Assembly (NCBI GenBank): GCA_964427425.1
Contig: CAYRUD010000014.1
Location: forward strand, 248,001-312,000
Source: CAYRUD01 sp964427425
Lineage (GTDB): Bacteria; Chlamydiota; Chlamydiia; Chlamydiales; FEN-1388
Reading direction: 5' to 3'
Length of the DNA: 64,000 bases
This document shows positions 15,964-25,019 of this stretch, in pieces. The position numbers were made by a program, and so were the translations under genes. Under the pieces are notes generated by a model, which saw only the letters and a list, made by a program, of their open reading frames with translations, had not been told where the DNA came from and made no database searches. Every line of letters starts with the position of its first letter. The stretch's first letter is position 1.

Positions 15964-18024
15964 ATGGCACAGTTTTCCCTCCCTCCGAGATATCGCGTCC
16001 TTCTTGTCGTAGCAGTTCTTTCCATTAGTATTGTTCAGGCAATTCTTCTCCTTGGTCAATTTTTCCGTATCCAGGTAATTGAGCATGAAAAGTGGGTTAA
16101 TAGAGCAGCTCAGCAGCACTATATCACCATTTTAGATCCTTATAAGAGAGGCTCTTTTTACTCCAATCTAGATCCTGTTCCTTCTATCAAGGGATCAGGG
16201 CCAGTTTCGTTCGTTTTAGATCTTCCTTTGTACCACCTCTATAGCGATCCAAAGTCAATACCTGCTCAGTATCGAGTTGAGATCATGAAAGAGGTTATGA
16301 AGAGAACCTCCCCTAATCCCTATACCACAAAGAAAATGTGGATCGAGATCAATAGATCGAAGAGCCGCTCAAGAAAGCTTCTTTCATGGATATCAGAGCC
16401 AGAAAAGCAGCAGATAGCTGCGTGGTGGTATCCATACGCGAAGAGGCACAAGATACCTTCAAACGCTCTATTCTTTGTCGCAGATTATCGCAGAATGCAT
16501 CCTATGGGGAGAGTTTTGGGGCAGGTCCTTCATACAATTCAGGAAAGGCGCGATGAGAAGACCGGTAAAGCTTTTCCAACAGGTGGTTTGGAGCTTTCAC
16601 TCAATAGTTATTTGGAGGGGTCTCATGGGAAAAGACATCTTATGCGCTCTCCAAGGAATACTTTAGAGACAGGAGAGGTGCTCTTCAGCCCTGTCGATGG
16701 AGCTGATATCGAGCTGACAGTCAACCACTGCCTTCAGGCGATACTTGAAGAAGAGATTGAAAGGGGTGTTGTCCAAGCGCAAGCAAAGAGCGGATGGGCT
16801 GCTCTCGTCGAGCCTCAAACTGGATATGTACTTGCTCTTGCGCAGTATCCATTCTTTTATCCAGATAAATACAAAGACTATTTTAATGATAAAGATCGAA
16901 TAGAACATACGAAATGTAGGGCTATCACTGACGCTAATGAGCCGGGATCGCCTATGAAGGCAATTACTGTTGCTTTGGCTTTAAAGGTCAATGAGCTTCG
17001 AAAGGCAAAGAATCTTCCCCCCATCTTCTCTCCCATGGAGAAGATAGCGGTCAGTAGCGGTGCATTTCCTGGAAGGACAAAGCCTATTACCGATGTTGTG
17101 CGGCTCGATTGGGCAAATATGTATATGGGTATCCAGAAATCGTCGAATATTTACGTTGCTACGATTGCAGGAAGAATGGTCCAGGCGATGGGCGATGAGT
17201 GGTATCGAAATGAGCTCTTAAACTTCGGGTTTGGTCAAAAAACTGGAGTAGAACTCCTCGGAGAGAGTGTTGGGGTTCTTCCTCGGCCAGGTAAAATTGT
17301 TGGCAAAGGCCGTCTTGAGTGGTCAAAGGCGACTCCCTACTCATTAGCTATGGGATATAACCTTCAAGCGACAACATTGCAGATGGCCCGAGTTTACTGT
17401 GCTCTTGCCAATAACGGAGTTCTTCCTGAGTTGACCCTTATAAAGAAGATTGTTCGTAAACATCGTGATGGCTCAAGCGAAATCTTGATTGATAATACAA
17501 GAGAAGAAAGAAAAGAAAGGTTTCGTCGAATCCTCTCTCCTGAGGTAGTCCAAGAAGTGATTCGAGCTATGAAATTTGTGACAAAGCCTGGAGGCTCAGC
17601 ATATAAGGCCGATATATTGGGCTACACAGAAGCCGGAAAGACTGGAACCACAATGAAGCTTAAAGGCGGAAGTTACACAAGTACTGCCCACTTCTCTAGC
17701 TTTGTTGGATTTGCCCCCCTTTCATCTCCTAAGTTCGTCTTAGCTATTGGTCTTGATGAGCCTAAAGTTGGATATATTCCAGGAAGGGGCTTGAACCATC
17801 GTGGAGGAACCTCTGCAACTCCGATATTTAGGGAGATAGGAAGAAGGGTCCTCGAAGTGATGGGGGTTCCACCTGATGACCCTTATGGATATCCTAAAGG
17901 AGATCCTCGAAGTAACTTAGAGAAAGCAGACTGGTACAAAGAATCAGAATCTCTTCGGACGCTCTTAAACAAGTGGAATAAGCGAGGTGGCCCCTCTGAA
18001 AAGCAGATGAAAGTGAACGACTAG
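15964..18024 (+). CDS. ftsI: Peptidoglycan transpeptidase, division-specific penicillin-binding protein (PBP3/FtsI type)
   Basis: The 686-residue protein has a short cytoplasmic N-terminus, one transmembrane helix (residues ~10-33), a PBP dimerisation domain, and a transpeptidase domain with all three active-site motifs: SPMK with nucleophile S329, SSN in MGIQKSSNIYV, and KTG in EAGKTGTTMK. AAGAGAG four bases upstream supports the start. It crosslinks septal peptidoglycan; chlamydiae depend on PBP2/PBP3 and MreB in place of FtsZ for division. The order ftsL, pbp3, murE, amidase equals CT271-CT268. The C-terminal tail is lysine-rich. Expected to be a beta-lactam target. Confidence 0.95.
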   Translation: MAQFSLPPRYRVLLVVAVLSISIVQAILLLGQFFRIQVIEHEKWVNRAAQQHYITILDPYKRGSFYSNLDPVPSIKGSGPVSFVLDLPLYHLYSDPKSIPAQYRVEIMKEVMKRTSPNPYTTKKMWIEINRSKSRSRKLLSWISEPEKQQIAAWWYPYAKRHKIPSNALFFVADYRRMHPMGRVLGQVLHTIQERRDEKTGKAFPTGGLELSLNSYLEGSHGKRHLMRSPRNTLETGEVLFSPVDGADIELTVNHCLQAILEEEIERGVVQAQAKSGWAALVEPQTGYVLALAQYPFFYPDKYKDYFNDKDRIEHTKCRAITDANEPGSPMKAITVALALKVNELRKAKNLPPIFSPMEKIAVSSGAFPGRTKPITDVVRLDWANMYMGIQKSSNIYVATIAGRMVQAMGDEWYRNELLNFGFGQKTGVELLGESVGVLPRPGKIVGKGRLEWSKATPYSLAMGYNLQATTLQMARVYCALANNGVLPELTLIKKIVRKHRDGSSEILIDNTREERKERFRRILSPEVVQEVIRAMKFVTKPGGSAYKADILGYTEAGKTGTTMKLKGGSYTSTAHFSSFVGFAPLSSPKFVLAIGLDEPKVGYIPGRGLNHRGGTSATPIFREIGRRVLEVMGVPPDDPYGYPKGDPRSNLEKADWYKESESLRTLLNKWNKRGGPSEKQMKVND

Positions 18025-18187
18025 AAGAGTTGATGATTTCTTATGAGACGACTTTTTTGCTTTTTTAAGAAAAAATATGCTGTTTCATCTGGAATCAAGC
18101 AGCCAGTGTATGGTAAAGAGGTAGGGGTCTTATCACACACTTTTTCGTCTCGAGACGATGAAGGAAAGTAGCAGGTATGCCGAAAAT

Positions 18188-19672
18188 ATGAAGTTAAAAG
18201 CTCTTCTAAAAGTTTTAGATCATTCCGATGTAAGAGGTTCTAAGGAGATTCAAGTCTCTTCATTGACATCCCACTCGCAAAGTGTCGCTCCAGGATCTCT
18301 CTTCATCGCCAAGAAAGGAAATAAATTCGATGGCAATCTCTTTTCTCAAGATGCCGTCTTATCAGGAGCTGTCGCGGTCGTATCAGACATCTATAATCCA
18401 GCTCTAAAGAATGTCACGCAAATTCTCGTGAAAGACGTTCCAGCCGCTGAGTCAAAGCTTGCAGCTCAGTTTTATGGCTGGCCTTCCAGTGATCTTCTAA
18501 TGATTGGAATTACTGGGACGAGTGGAAAGACAACGACAAGCTATCTTGCAAGGCATCTTCTCATTGAGTTAGGGACACCAAGCGGTCTTATTGGCACTGT
18601 TTCATATATCGCCGGAGCAAATCAAATAAGTGCTTCGAGGACTACTCCCGATGTTATCTTCAATCAGAAATTGCTTCATGATATGGTTAAGGCCGGAGAT
18701 AAAGCATGTGTGATGGAAGTTACATCGCATGCTTTGCATCAAGGTCGTGTTGAGAATATTGACTTTGATGTTGCTATCTTCACAAACCTGTCTCATGAGC
18801 ATCTTGACTATCATAGTTCAATGGATGAGTATGCGAAGGTCAAAGGGCTTCTTTTTAAGCATCTCAAGAAGGGAAAGAAAAAAGAGGGCGTCTGGGCTGT
18901 CATCAATAGGCAAGACCCTTACTATAAAATCCTTATTGAAGAGTGTGAAGCGCCTTGCTTGACATATGGAATAGAGGATGATGAAGCTGATCTTTCAGCG
19001 TATGACATCAACTTATCAAATATGTCTTCTTCGTTCACATTAAGGTATAAGAATGAATCAATCCCTGTAGAGTGGAATATGGCAGGGCGCTTTAATGTCG
19101 CAAATGCCTTGGCAGCCATTGGCGCTTTAATAACGCAAGGGTATGAACTTTCTCGGATAGTGAAAGCATTAAAAACATTTCAAGGTCCCCCAGGACGGCT
19201 TGAGAGAGTGAATAATCCTCTGAATCTTGCGATCTTTGTCGATTATGCCCATAAAGAAGACGCTCTTCGTAAAGTTTTACCGACTCTTCGAGAGTGCACG
19301 AAGGGGAAAATAATCACAGTTTTTGGCTGCGGCGGTGATCGCGATAGAGAGAAGCGCCCTAAAATGGCACGCGCTGTTGAAGAGCTCTCAGATATAGCTA
19401 TCGTCACTTCAGATAATCCGCGAAGTGAAGACCCGAACGCGATTATCCAAGAAGTGTGCTCTGGTTTTCAAAAGAAGGATCATCGTATCGAGTCCGATAG
19501 GAAGAAAGCCATTCAGCTTGCTGTTTCTCTCGCAGGGAAAGACGACACTATTCTCATTGCAGGCAAAGGTCATGAAAAAGAGCAGATTTTCGCTCATACG
19601 ACGATTCCGTTTGATGATTGTCTAGTAGCTCGCATGGCATGTGAAGAGCGTTTTAAAGGTACACATAAGTAA
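18188..19672 (+). CDS. murE: UDP-N-acetylmuramoyl-L-alanyl-D-glutamate--meso-diaminopimelate ligase
   Basis: I chose the ATG at 18188 (494 residues) since MKLKALLKVLDH matches the usual MurE N-terminus; a start at 18158 would add ten residues, and neither has a perfect ribosome binding site. Motifs: SLFIAKKGNKFDGNLF (domain 1 uridine pocket), GITGTSGKTTTSYL (ATP loop), EVTSHALHQGR, FTNLSHEHLDYH, GRFNVANALAAIGA, and the meso-DAP recognition motif DNPRSEDP. DNPR with arginine indicates meso-diaminopimelate rather than lysine as substrate. It adds the third residue of the stem peptide in the cytoplasm. It overlaps the start region of the amidase gene. Confidence 0.95.
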   Translation: MKLKALLKVLDHSDVRGSKEIQVSSLTSHSQSVAPGSLFIAKKGNKFDGNLFSQDAVLSGAVAVVSDIYNPALKNVTQILVKDVPAAESKLAAQFYGWPSSDLLMIGITGTSGKTTTSYLARHLLIELGTPSGLIGTVSYIAGANQISASRTTPDVIFNQKLLHDMVKAGDKACVMEVTSHALHQGRVENIDFDVAIFTNLSHEHLDYHSSMDEYAKVKGLLFKHLKKGKKKEGVWAVINRQDPYYKILIEECEAPCLTYGIEDDEADLSAYDINLSNMSSSFTLRYKNESIPVEWNMAGRFNVANALAAIGALITQGYELSRIVKALKTFQGPPGRLERVNNPLNLAIFVDYAHKEDALRKVLPTLRECTKGKIITVFGCGGDRDREKRPKMARAVEELSDIAIVTSDNPRSEDPNAIIQEVCSGFQKKDHRIESDRKKAIQLAVSLAGKDDTILIAGKGHEKEQIFAHTTIPFDDCLVARMACEERFKGTHK

Positions 19673-19709
19673 GGGCAAAATAATCTGTTCTATGAGCTGT
19701 TCCAATCGA

Positions 19710-20531
19710 ATGAAGAGGACCTCGATTTTCACATCCATGACTATGAATATGTTGGTACTGCGTTTTGTTGTTCTTTTCTTCCTCTCATTGGCCGTCTCTG
19801 GATGCTCTTCAAAGGCTCCATCGAGACCAATTTCTCGATCATATGGAGATATATCATCTCAAAAGCGCAATCTGAAAAAATCTCTTATTGCCTCAGATCA
19901 TGGTGAAATCCAGGAAAAGCCAAAGGATATAAAGCTTTGTATTCAGAGACTTCGAAATAAGACGGGAGTTATCTTTATCGACCCGGGTCATGGAGGCCGC
20001 GATATTGGAACTGAGTCGAGAACTTCGATTAGGATACAAGAAAAGACACTTGCCCTTGAAACTGCGAAACTCATTCAATTTTATTTGCGCCGTCAAGGGT
20101 ACCGAACAGAGATGTCACGCTCATTTGATATCTTCGTTCCTTTGAGGAAGCGAGTGTCTATGGCTAATCAATTAGAGGCCTCCCTATTTATAAGCATCCA
20201 CTTTAATTCGGCTCCTAGTTCCGCTATTCGAGGGGCAGAAGTGTTCTATTATAAGGACAACAATGACAAAGAAAGATCTCTTTTATCAAAGCAGCTAGCT
20301 GAGTCTATCTTACAGTCATTGAAAACTGGACTTCCGACGACTACCCGAGGAATTAAACATGGAGACTTTTGCGTAGTTCGAGAGACTTTTATGCCGGCGG
20401 TTCTTATTGAAGCGGCTTTCTTGTCCAATCCAAAAGAGGTGAAGCTTCTGAATACCAGAGCATATAGGCAACGGGTTGCTCGGACGATAGTTCGCGGGAT
20501 ACTGACCTTTATTGCTAAAGAGAGTAGCTGA
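19710..20531 (+). CDS. amiA: N-acetylmuramoyl-L-alanine amidase (amidase_3), predicted lipoprotein
   Basis: The start is uncertain. The frame is open from 19641 inside murE, but a start at 19710 or 19737 gives a good lipoprotein signal: hydrophobic LVLRFVVLFFLSLAVSGC ends in a lipobox (VSGC), so the mature protein begins with a lipid-modified cysteine. The catalytic domain has VIFIDPGHGGRDIG (zinc ligand His), SLFISIHFNSAPS (zinc ligand His) and VLIEAAFLSNPKE (catalytic Glu), the amidase_3 set. It cleaves the amide bond between muramic acid and L-alanine in the periplasm. In Chlamydia the AmiA homologue (CT268) lies in the same position and has been reported to act on peptidoglycan during division. 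Last gene of the cluster. Confidence 0.92.
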   Translation: MKRTSIFTSMTMNMLVLRFVVLFFLSLAVSGCSSKAPSRPISRSYGDISSQKRNLKKSLIASDHGEIQEKPKDIKLCIQRLRNKTGVIFIDPGHGGRDIGTESRTSIRIQEKTLALETAKLIQFYLRRQGYRTEMSRSFDIFVPLRKRVSMANQLEASLFISIHFNSAPSSAIRGAEVFYYKDNNDKERSLLSKQLAESILQSLKTGLPTTTRGIKHGDFCVVRETFMPAVLIEAAFLSNPKEVKLLNTRAYRQRVARTIVRGILTFIAKESS

Positions 20532-20558
20532 GCTGAAAGGCTTAGAGTAGTAAGAAAT

Positions 20559-20631
20559 CGTCCCCGGCGCGAATCGAACGCGCGACCTGTCGCTTAGGAG
20601 GCGACCGCTCTATCCACTGAGCTACGGGGAC
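20559..20631 (-). tRNA. tRNA-Arg (anticodon CCT)
   Basis: The minus strand folds as a complete cloverleaf: acceptor GTCCCCG paired with CGGGGAC, a D-arm (GCTCAGTGGATAGAGC), an anticodon arm GTCGC-CTCCTAA-GCGAC with CCT in the loop, and a T-arm with GTTCGATTC. The discriminator base is G, and CCA is not encoded. It reads AGG codons. Confidence 0.97.
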
Positions 20632-20946
20632 TTATGTTCAAGAAAGAACCAGTAAATTGAAAGAGTGCATATAGCCTAAAAAGGAAGTCTCTTTCCTTCA
20701 AGGCTTTTAAAATATAAGAGCGTTTTTTTTACTTCACTATATTTGTCATTTAAAAGACAAAAATTGAGAGCGGAAAATCTCTAAAGCTTGGTCTCTATAT
20801 CTTTTGCCTGGTACGATATACCTCAATAAAGAGTTAGATGTAAGAGGATCAAATTGGTAGAGACAGAATGCTCTGTCAAAGATAACTTGTTTAAGATAAG
20901 TCGATTATACTGATTACAAAGATTTAAAGTGATTGTGAGAGGAGCG
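20632..20946. other. Intergenic region between tRNA-Arg and gnd
   Basis: About 315 AT-rich bases with no ORF. It must contain the tRNA-Arg promoter (reading left) and probably the gnd promoter (reading right). No strong hairpin or recognisable riboswitch was seen. Confidence 0.4.
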
Positions 20947-22383
20947 ATGGATCAAGATATTGGATTGATTGGCCTTGCAGTGATGGGGCAAAACCTTGTA
21001 CTCAATATGAATGATCATGGGTTCAAGGTCTCTGTCTACAATCGAACGACTTCAAAGGTTGATGAGTTTATTCATGGCCCTGCTAAAGGGACTATGATAC
21101 GTGGCTTTAGCGATCTTAAGGCGTTCTTCCAGAGCTTAAAGCGGCCAAGACGTGCTATGTTTATGGTCAAAGCTGGAGCTGCTGTAGATGATCTCATTGA
21201 GCAATCGCTTCCATTCTTAGAGCCAGGAGACATCCTCATTGATGGTGGTAATAGCCACTATAGCGATACTATCAGACGCCAGAAATATCTTGAGAGTAAG
21301 GGGCTTTACTTTCTCGGTGTTGGAATTTCCGGTGGTGAGGAAGGAGCTCGCCATGGTCCTTCAATCATGCCAGGAGGGTCTACTCAGGCGTGGCCTCATG
21401 TGAAGCCTATCTTCCAAGCGATTAGCGCGAAAGTCGAAGGCTTGCGCGGTGTTGAGGCTTGCTGCGACTGGGTAGGAGATGGCGGCTCTGGACACTTTGT
21501 GAAGATGGTTCATAATGGTATCGAGTATGGCGATATGCAGCTTATCGCTGAGATCTATGATATTTTAAAACGAGGTGCTGGCTGCACAAATGAGGAGCTT
21601 CACTCCATTTTCTCTGAATGGAATAGTGGAAAACTAGAAAGTTACTTGATCGAGATTACAGCGAAGATCTTTAAGAAAAAAGACGACCGATCGAAGAGCC
21701 AGTACACCCATCTTGTTGACGCAATTTTAGATACGGCCGGTCAAAAGGGAACTGGCAAATGGACAGCAGTCACTGCCTTAGATGTCGGAGCTCCTTTAAC
21801 ACTCATTACTGAATCAGTCTTCTGCCGGTATCTTTCTTCTATGCATGCTGAGCGCTCAAAAGGCGCATCAATCCTAGGATCGGAGGTTCCTTTGTTTGAT
21901 GTTCCTAAAAAGAAACTTATCGAGATGGCACGAGATGCTCTTTATGCCGCTAAGATTATCAGCTATGCTCAGGGCTTTATGCTCATGTTGAAAGCCGCGA
22001 AAGAGTATAATTGGACGCTCAATATGGGCTCATGCGCTCTCATGTGGAGAGGAGGATGTATCATCCGAAGCGCCTTCTTAGGCAAAATTAAGGAAGCTTT
22101 TGAACGAGAGCCTCAACTAGATATGCTGATCCTCGACCCATATTTCTCTGAGGAGATTACGTCTTGTTTGAAGAGCTGGAGATCTATTGTTGCGCTAGCT
22201 GCTACGAATGGATTGCCAGTTCCATGCCTTATGTCGGCTCTTTCTTTCTATGATGGCTTTAGATCGAAAAGACTTCCTACGAACTTGACACAGGCTCAAA
22301 GAGACTTCTTTGGTGCTCATACATATGAGCGTCTTGATGCCGCGCGTGGAGAGTTTTTCCATGCGGATTGGCAAAACGCATGA
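20947..22383 (+). CDS. gnd: 6-phosphogluconate dehydrogenase, decarboxylating
   Basis: The ATG at 20947 gives 478 residues and the standard start MDQDIGLIGLAVMGQNLVLN; a GTG at 20929 would add six residues. The Rossmann NADP site is GLIGLAVMGQNL with YNRTTSK just after it. The substrate site shows GVGISGGEEGARHGPSIMPGG, HFVKMVHNGIEYGDMQ with the catalytic lysine, and GTGKWTAVTALDVGAPL. The C-terminal helix region (ANLTQAQRDFFGAHTYER-like, here TNLTQAQRDFFGAHTYERLD) is complete. It oxidises 6-phosphogluconate to ribulose-5-phosphate in the pentose phosphate pathway. In C. trachomatis gnd (CT063) is next to lepA (CT064); here plsC-cmk-cdsA-uppS lie between them. Confidence 0.97.
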   Translation: MDQDIGLIGLAVMGQNLVLNMNDHGFKVSVYNRTTSKVDEFIHGPAKGTMIRGFSDLKAFFQSLKRPRRAMFMVKAGAAVDDLIEQSLPFLEPGDILIDGGNSHYSDTIRRQKYLESKGLYFLGVGISGGEEGARHGPSIMPGGSTQAWPHVKPIFQAISAKVEGLRGVEACCDWVGDGGSGHFVKMVHNGIEYGDMQLIAEIYDILKRGAGCTNEELHSIFSEWNSGKLESYLIEITAKIFKKKDDRSKSQYTHLVDAILDTAGQKGTGKWTAVTALDVGAPLTLITESVFCRYLSSMHAERSKGASILGSEVPLFDVPKKKLIEMARDALYAAKIISYAQGFMLMLKAAKEYNWTLNMGSCALMWRGGCIIRSAFLGKIKEAFEREPQLDMLILDPYFSEEITSCLKSWRSIVALAATNGLPVPCLMSALSFYDGFRSKRLPTNLTQAQRDFFGAHTYERLDAARGEFFHADWQNA

Positions 22384-22544
22384 GAGTGATTCAATAGTTG
22401 GCTTTCAGATCCATGAAGCTTACATAAGCGATAGTGGAAATTTTCTGAAAGAGCGAGTACAAGAAAAGAGAGACATAAGGTTTGGTTGAGAAAAGACCTG
22501 GGCCTATGATCTCTCTTTTTTCATCATAATAATAGGCATTAAAG

Positions 22545-23234
22545 ATGACGACAAAAGATATGACTCATCATGAGGATCTCAAGAAAAGTACAAGGAAGGG
22601 CGGATGGTTCTATCGAGGAGTTATTGCCCTTTTTTATGTATATATGAAGCTGTTCTTTCGCTTGAAAATCAGCTATATCGATAAAGAATCGATTCAGGCT
22701 TTAGGAGAAGGGCCTTATATTATCGCGCCAAATCATATCTCATATCTCGATCCTCCTCTTGTAGCGGCTTCTTGGCCGGGCCCATTGCATTTTTTCGCAA
22801 GTGAACATCTATTCCAGCAGTCAAAGTGGTTTTCATGGATTCTTGGAAGGCTTAATAGCCATCCGGTCAATAGAGATCATGGTGTACAGGCAATCAAAGA
22901 TGCGATTCATCTCTTGCACAAAGAAAGAAAATCGATTGTGGTCTTTCCAGAAGGAACTCGCTCAGCTGACGGGGTAATAAAGCAAGAGCTTGAAGAAGGT
23001 GTGGCGTTCATGAGCGTAAAAGCTGAGTGCCCAATTATCCCAGCGTATATTAAAGGAGCGTACCAGATATGGCCACGAAATAGAGCTTTTCCAAGGTGTT
23101 GGGGAAAGCTTTCAATTGTATTCGGAAGACCGATAGATCCTTCAACATTTGAAGAGACTGGAAGAAATCGTATACATGCTCTTACCAATAGATTAAGGCA
23201 AGAGCTGGAGGCGTTATCTAAACGAGAAGAATAA
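22545..23234 (+). CDS. plsC: 1-acyl-sn-glycerol-3-phosphate acyltransferase
   Basis: The 229-residue protein carries the PlsC catalytic motif NHISYLDPP (N-H-x4-D) at residues ~63-71, FASEHLF and NRDHGVQAIKDA around block II, and VFPEGTRSADG (block III). PIIPAYIKG is block IV. An N-terminal hydrophobic helix (residues ~18-40) anchors it to the inner membrane. It acylates lysophosphatidate to phosphatidate, the step before CdsA, encoded nearby. It is convergent with cmk, only five bases apart. The order plsC, cmk, cdsA, uppS equals CT453-CT450 in C. trachomatis. Confidence 0.93.
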   Translation: MTTKDMTHHEDLKKSTRKGGWFYRGVIALFYVYMKLFFRLKISYIDKESIQALGEGPYIIAPNHISYLDPPLVAASWPGPLHFFASEHLFQQSKWFSWILGRLNSHPVNRDHGVQAIKDAIHLLHKERKSIVVFPEGTRSADGVIKQELEEGVAFMSVKAECPIIPAYIKGAYQIWPRNRAFPRCWGKLSIVFGRPIDPSTFEETGRNRIHALTNRLRQELEALSKREE

Positions 23235-23239
23235 AAGCC

Positions 23240-23929
23240 CTATTTCTTGAGAAATTCATTGGCTAGAGCAAGAACTGCATCGATTACTTCTTCTCGAGAC
23301 ATATCGCTTGTGTCGATGATATGCGCTCTTTCTGGGACTTGAAGTGGATTTACAGCACGTGTCGAGTCCATATGATCTCTTTTGATAATATCCTCAAGGA
23401 TAGTTTCATAAGTGACATCTGAAGGAAGTGGGCCTTTTTCAGCGATTTCCTTATAGCGACGATCAGCTCTGACCTCAGGAGAAGCGGTTAAGAAAATTTT
23501 GACCTGAGCGTTTGGGAAGACATTTGTCCCCATATCTCTTCCTTCACAGACAACATTAATGCCTTGAGCGAATTCACGCTGAACACGAATGAGGGCTTGC
23601 CTTACAAGTGGGTACGAAGATACTTTAGAGACTCTTTGCGTGACTTCACGCGATCTGATGAAATCGGTTGTATCTTGTCCTTGAACAAAATATCGAGGGA
23701 TTCCATTTTGAAATTGAACTGAAGTCGGGTTTTGGACAGCAAATTGCTCCATGGCGGACTGATTTTCAGTATCTATTCCTTGAGACATTGCAGCATATGT
23801 AATTGCTCTATAAAACGCGCCGGTATCGAGGTGGAGATATCCAAGCTTCTTTGCAACTTGAAGTGCAACAGTGCTCTTTCCTGTCCCTGCAGGGCCATCA
23901 ATAGTGATGATCATTCCTTTTATTTCCAT
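23240..23929 (-). CDS. cmk: Cytidylate kinase
   Basis: The 229-residue protein has the P-loop IDGPAGTGKSTVALQVAKKLGYLHLDTGAFYRA in outline (residues ~10-43), the CMP-binding segment CEGRDMGTNVFPNAQVKIFL, and the LID region RADRRYKE. Size is normal for short bacterial Cmk. The start at 23929 (MEIKGM) has no clear ribosome binding site; the ATG at 23914 (MIITIDG) is the alternative. It phosphorylates CMP/dCMP, supplying CDP and so CTP for CdsA. It lies downstream of cdsA on the same strand with a 46-base gap, so probably one operon uppS-cdsA-cmk. Confidence 0.95.
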   Translation of the reverse strand: MEIKGMIITIDGPAGTGKSTVALQVAKKLGYLHLDTGAFYRAITYAAMSQGIDTENQSAMEQFAVQNPTSVQFQNGIPRYFVQGQDTTDFIRSREVTQRVSKVSSYPLVRQALIRVQREFAQGINVVCEGRDMGTNVFPNAQVKIFLTASPEVRADRRYKEIAEKGPLPSDVTYETILEDIIKRDHMDSTRAVNPLQVPERAHIIDTSDMSREEVIDAVLALANEFLKK

Positions 23930-23975
23930 GAAATCAGTATCTTGAAAGCTTTATTTCGTAATAAGTCCTTCCATT

Positions 23976-24872
23976 TTATAGACTGGCTTTGAAGAAAAAC
24001 AGTACGTAATAGACAAAAGGTAAGCTAAAGATAAGAGAGTCTACGATATCAAGCATTCCGCCGAGTCCAGGAATTGACGTGCTGCTGTCTTTTACTTTCC
24101 CATCTCTTTTAAAGAGCGATTCAATGAGGTCGCTTACTTGGGAAATCGCACCTATAAAGATGGCCAAAACGGTATAGATAAAGCCTTTATAGAGTGTTAA
24201 CTCATGAGGATAGAGGAAATATACGACAGAACCGAAACCGATAACTGAGCCTATTAATCCGCCAACTGCTCCTTCAATAGTTTTCTTAGGGCTTAAAGCT
24301 GGAGCCAGAGGAGTTTTTCCCCAAGTTTTCCCAACACAGTAGGCAGCAACATCGCTTCCTTTTGTAGAGACGAGTGTGGCTAAGAGCCAAAATGGAGCGA
24401 TGACGCTTTCATTGTTAAAAAGGGAGCCTTTAAACAGCGAATCTTTTGTAAAAGCGAGGTCAATCGAATACATAAGCGGTAGTGTGACATAGACTGCGCC
24501 AAGTACTGTCGCGGCCATAGATGCCAGAGATCGATCAATGTGCTTAAAGTGATACAAAGAGGTAATAAAAAGAGTGAGAAATATGAAAAGGAGTGGAAAA
24601 GACGTCGGAGATTGTGGATAGAGATAATGGCTCGCGTAGAGAAGAAAAGATAAAATATAAACCGGGGTTTTATAGATCTCAAGGTCGTATCTATTAGAGA
24701 AAATTGCATAGAATTCTCTCAATGCGAAGAATTGAGCTAGAAAGCATGCAAGGACTAAAATCCAAGAGGAAAATGGAGATATCGAGCTCGTGAGAGCTAG
24801 AGCGCCTAAGAGGACAAAGAGCGTTCCATAGAGCAAGCGATAGAGGAAATTAAATGAAAATCGATGAGCCAT
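23976..24872 (-). CDS. cdsA: Phosphatidate cytidylyltransferase
   Basis: The 298-residue, very hydrophobic protein has about eight membrane segments. The C-terminal CDP-alcohol motif is present: KTWGKTPLAPALSPKKTIEGAVGG, then SQVSDLIESLFKRDGKVKDS and IPGLGGMLDIVDSL. These contain the S-x8-K-x-D and the DR.D-type metal residues of CdsA. It makes CDP-diacylglycerol from phosphatidate and CTP in the inner membrane. Part of uppS-cdsA-cmk, with PlsC supplying its substrate. Confidence 0.95.
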   Translation of the reverse strand: MAHRFSFNFLYRLLYGTLFVLLGALALTSSISPFSSWILVLACFLAQFFALREFYAIFSNRYDLEIYKTPVYILSFLLYASHYLYPQSPTSFPLLFIFLTLFITSLYHFKHIDRSLASMAATVLGAVYVTLPLMYSIDLAFTKDSLFKGSLFNNESVIAPFWLLATLVSTKGSDVAAYCVGKTWGKTPLAPALSPKKTIEGAVGGLIGSVIGFGSVVYFLYPHELTLYKGFIYTVLAIFIGAISQVSDLIESLFKRDGKVKDSSTSIPGLGGMLDIVDSLIFSLPFVYYVLFFFKASL

Positions 24873-25019
24873 ATATAAAAGTCATTTAGTCTTTCAGTAA
24901 TTAATCTCTCTTCTTTTATGTGCTGTTACGTTGTTCGTCTCAACTCTTTTTATCATTAGACAATGAAGAAGGACGATTTACGTATCTTTGCTCGTTATTA
25001 AAAGAGAGATTTGTTTGTT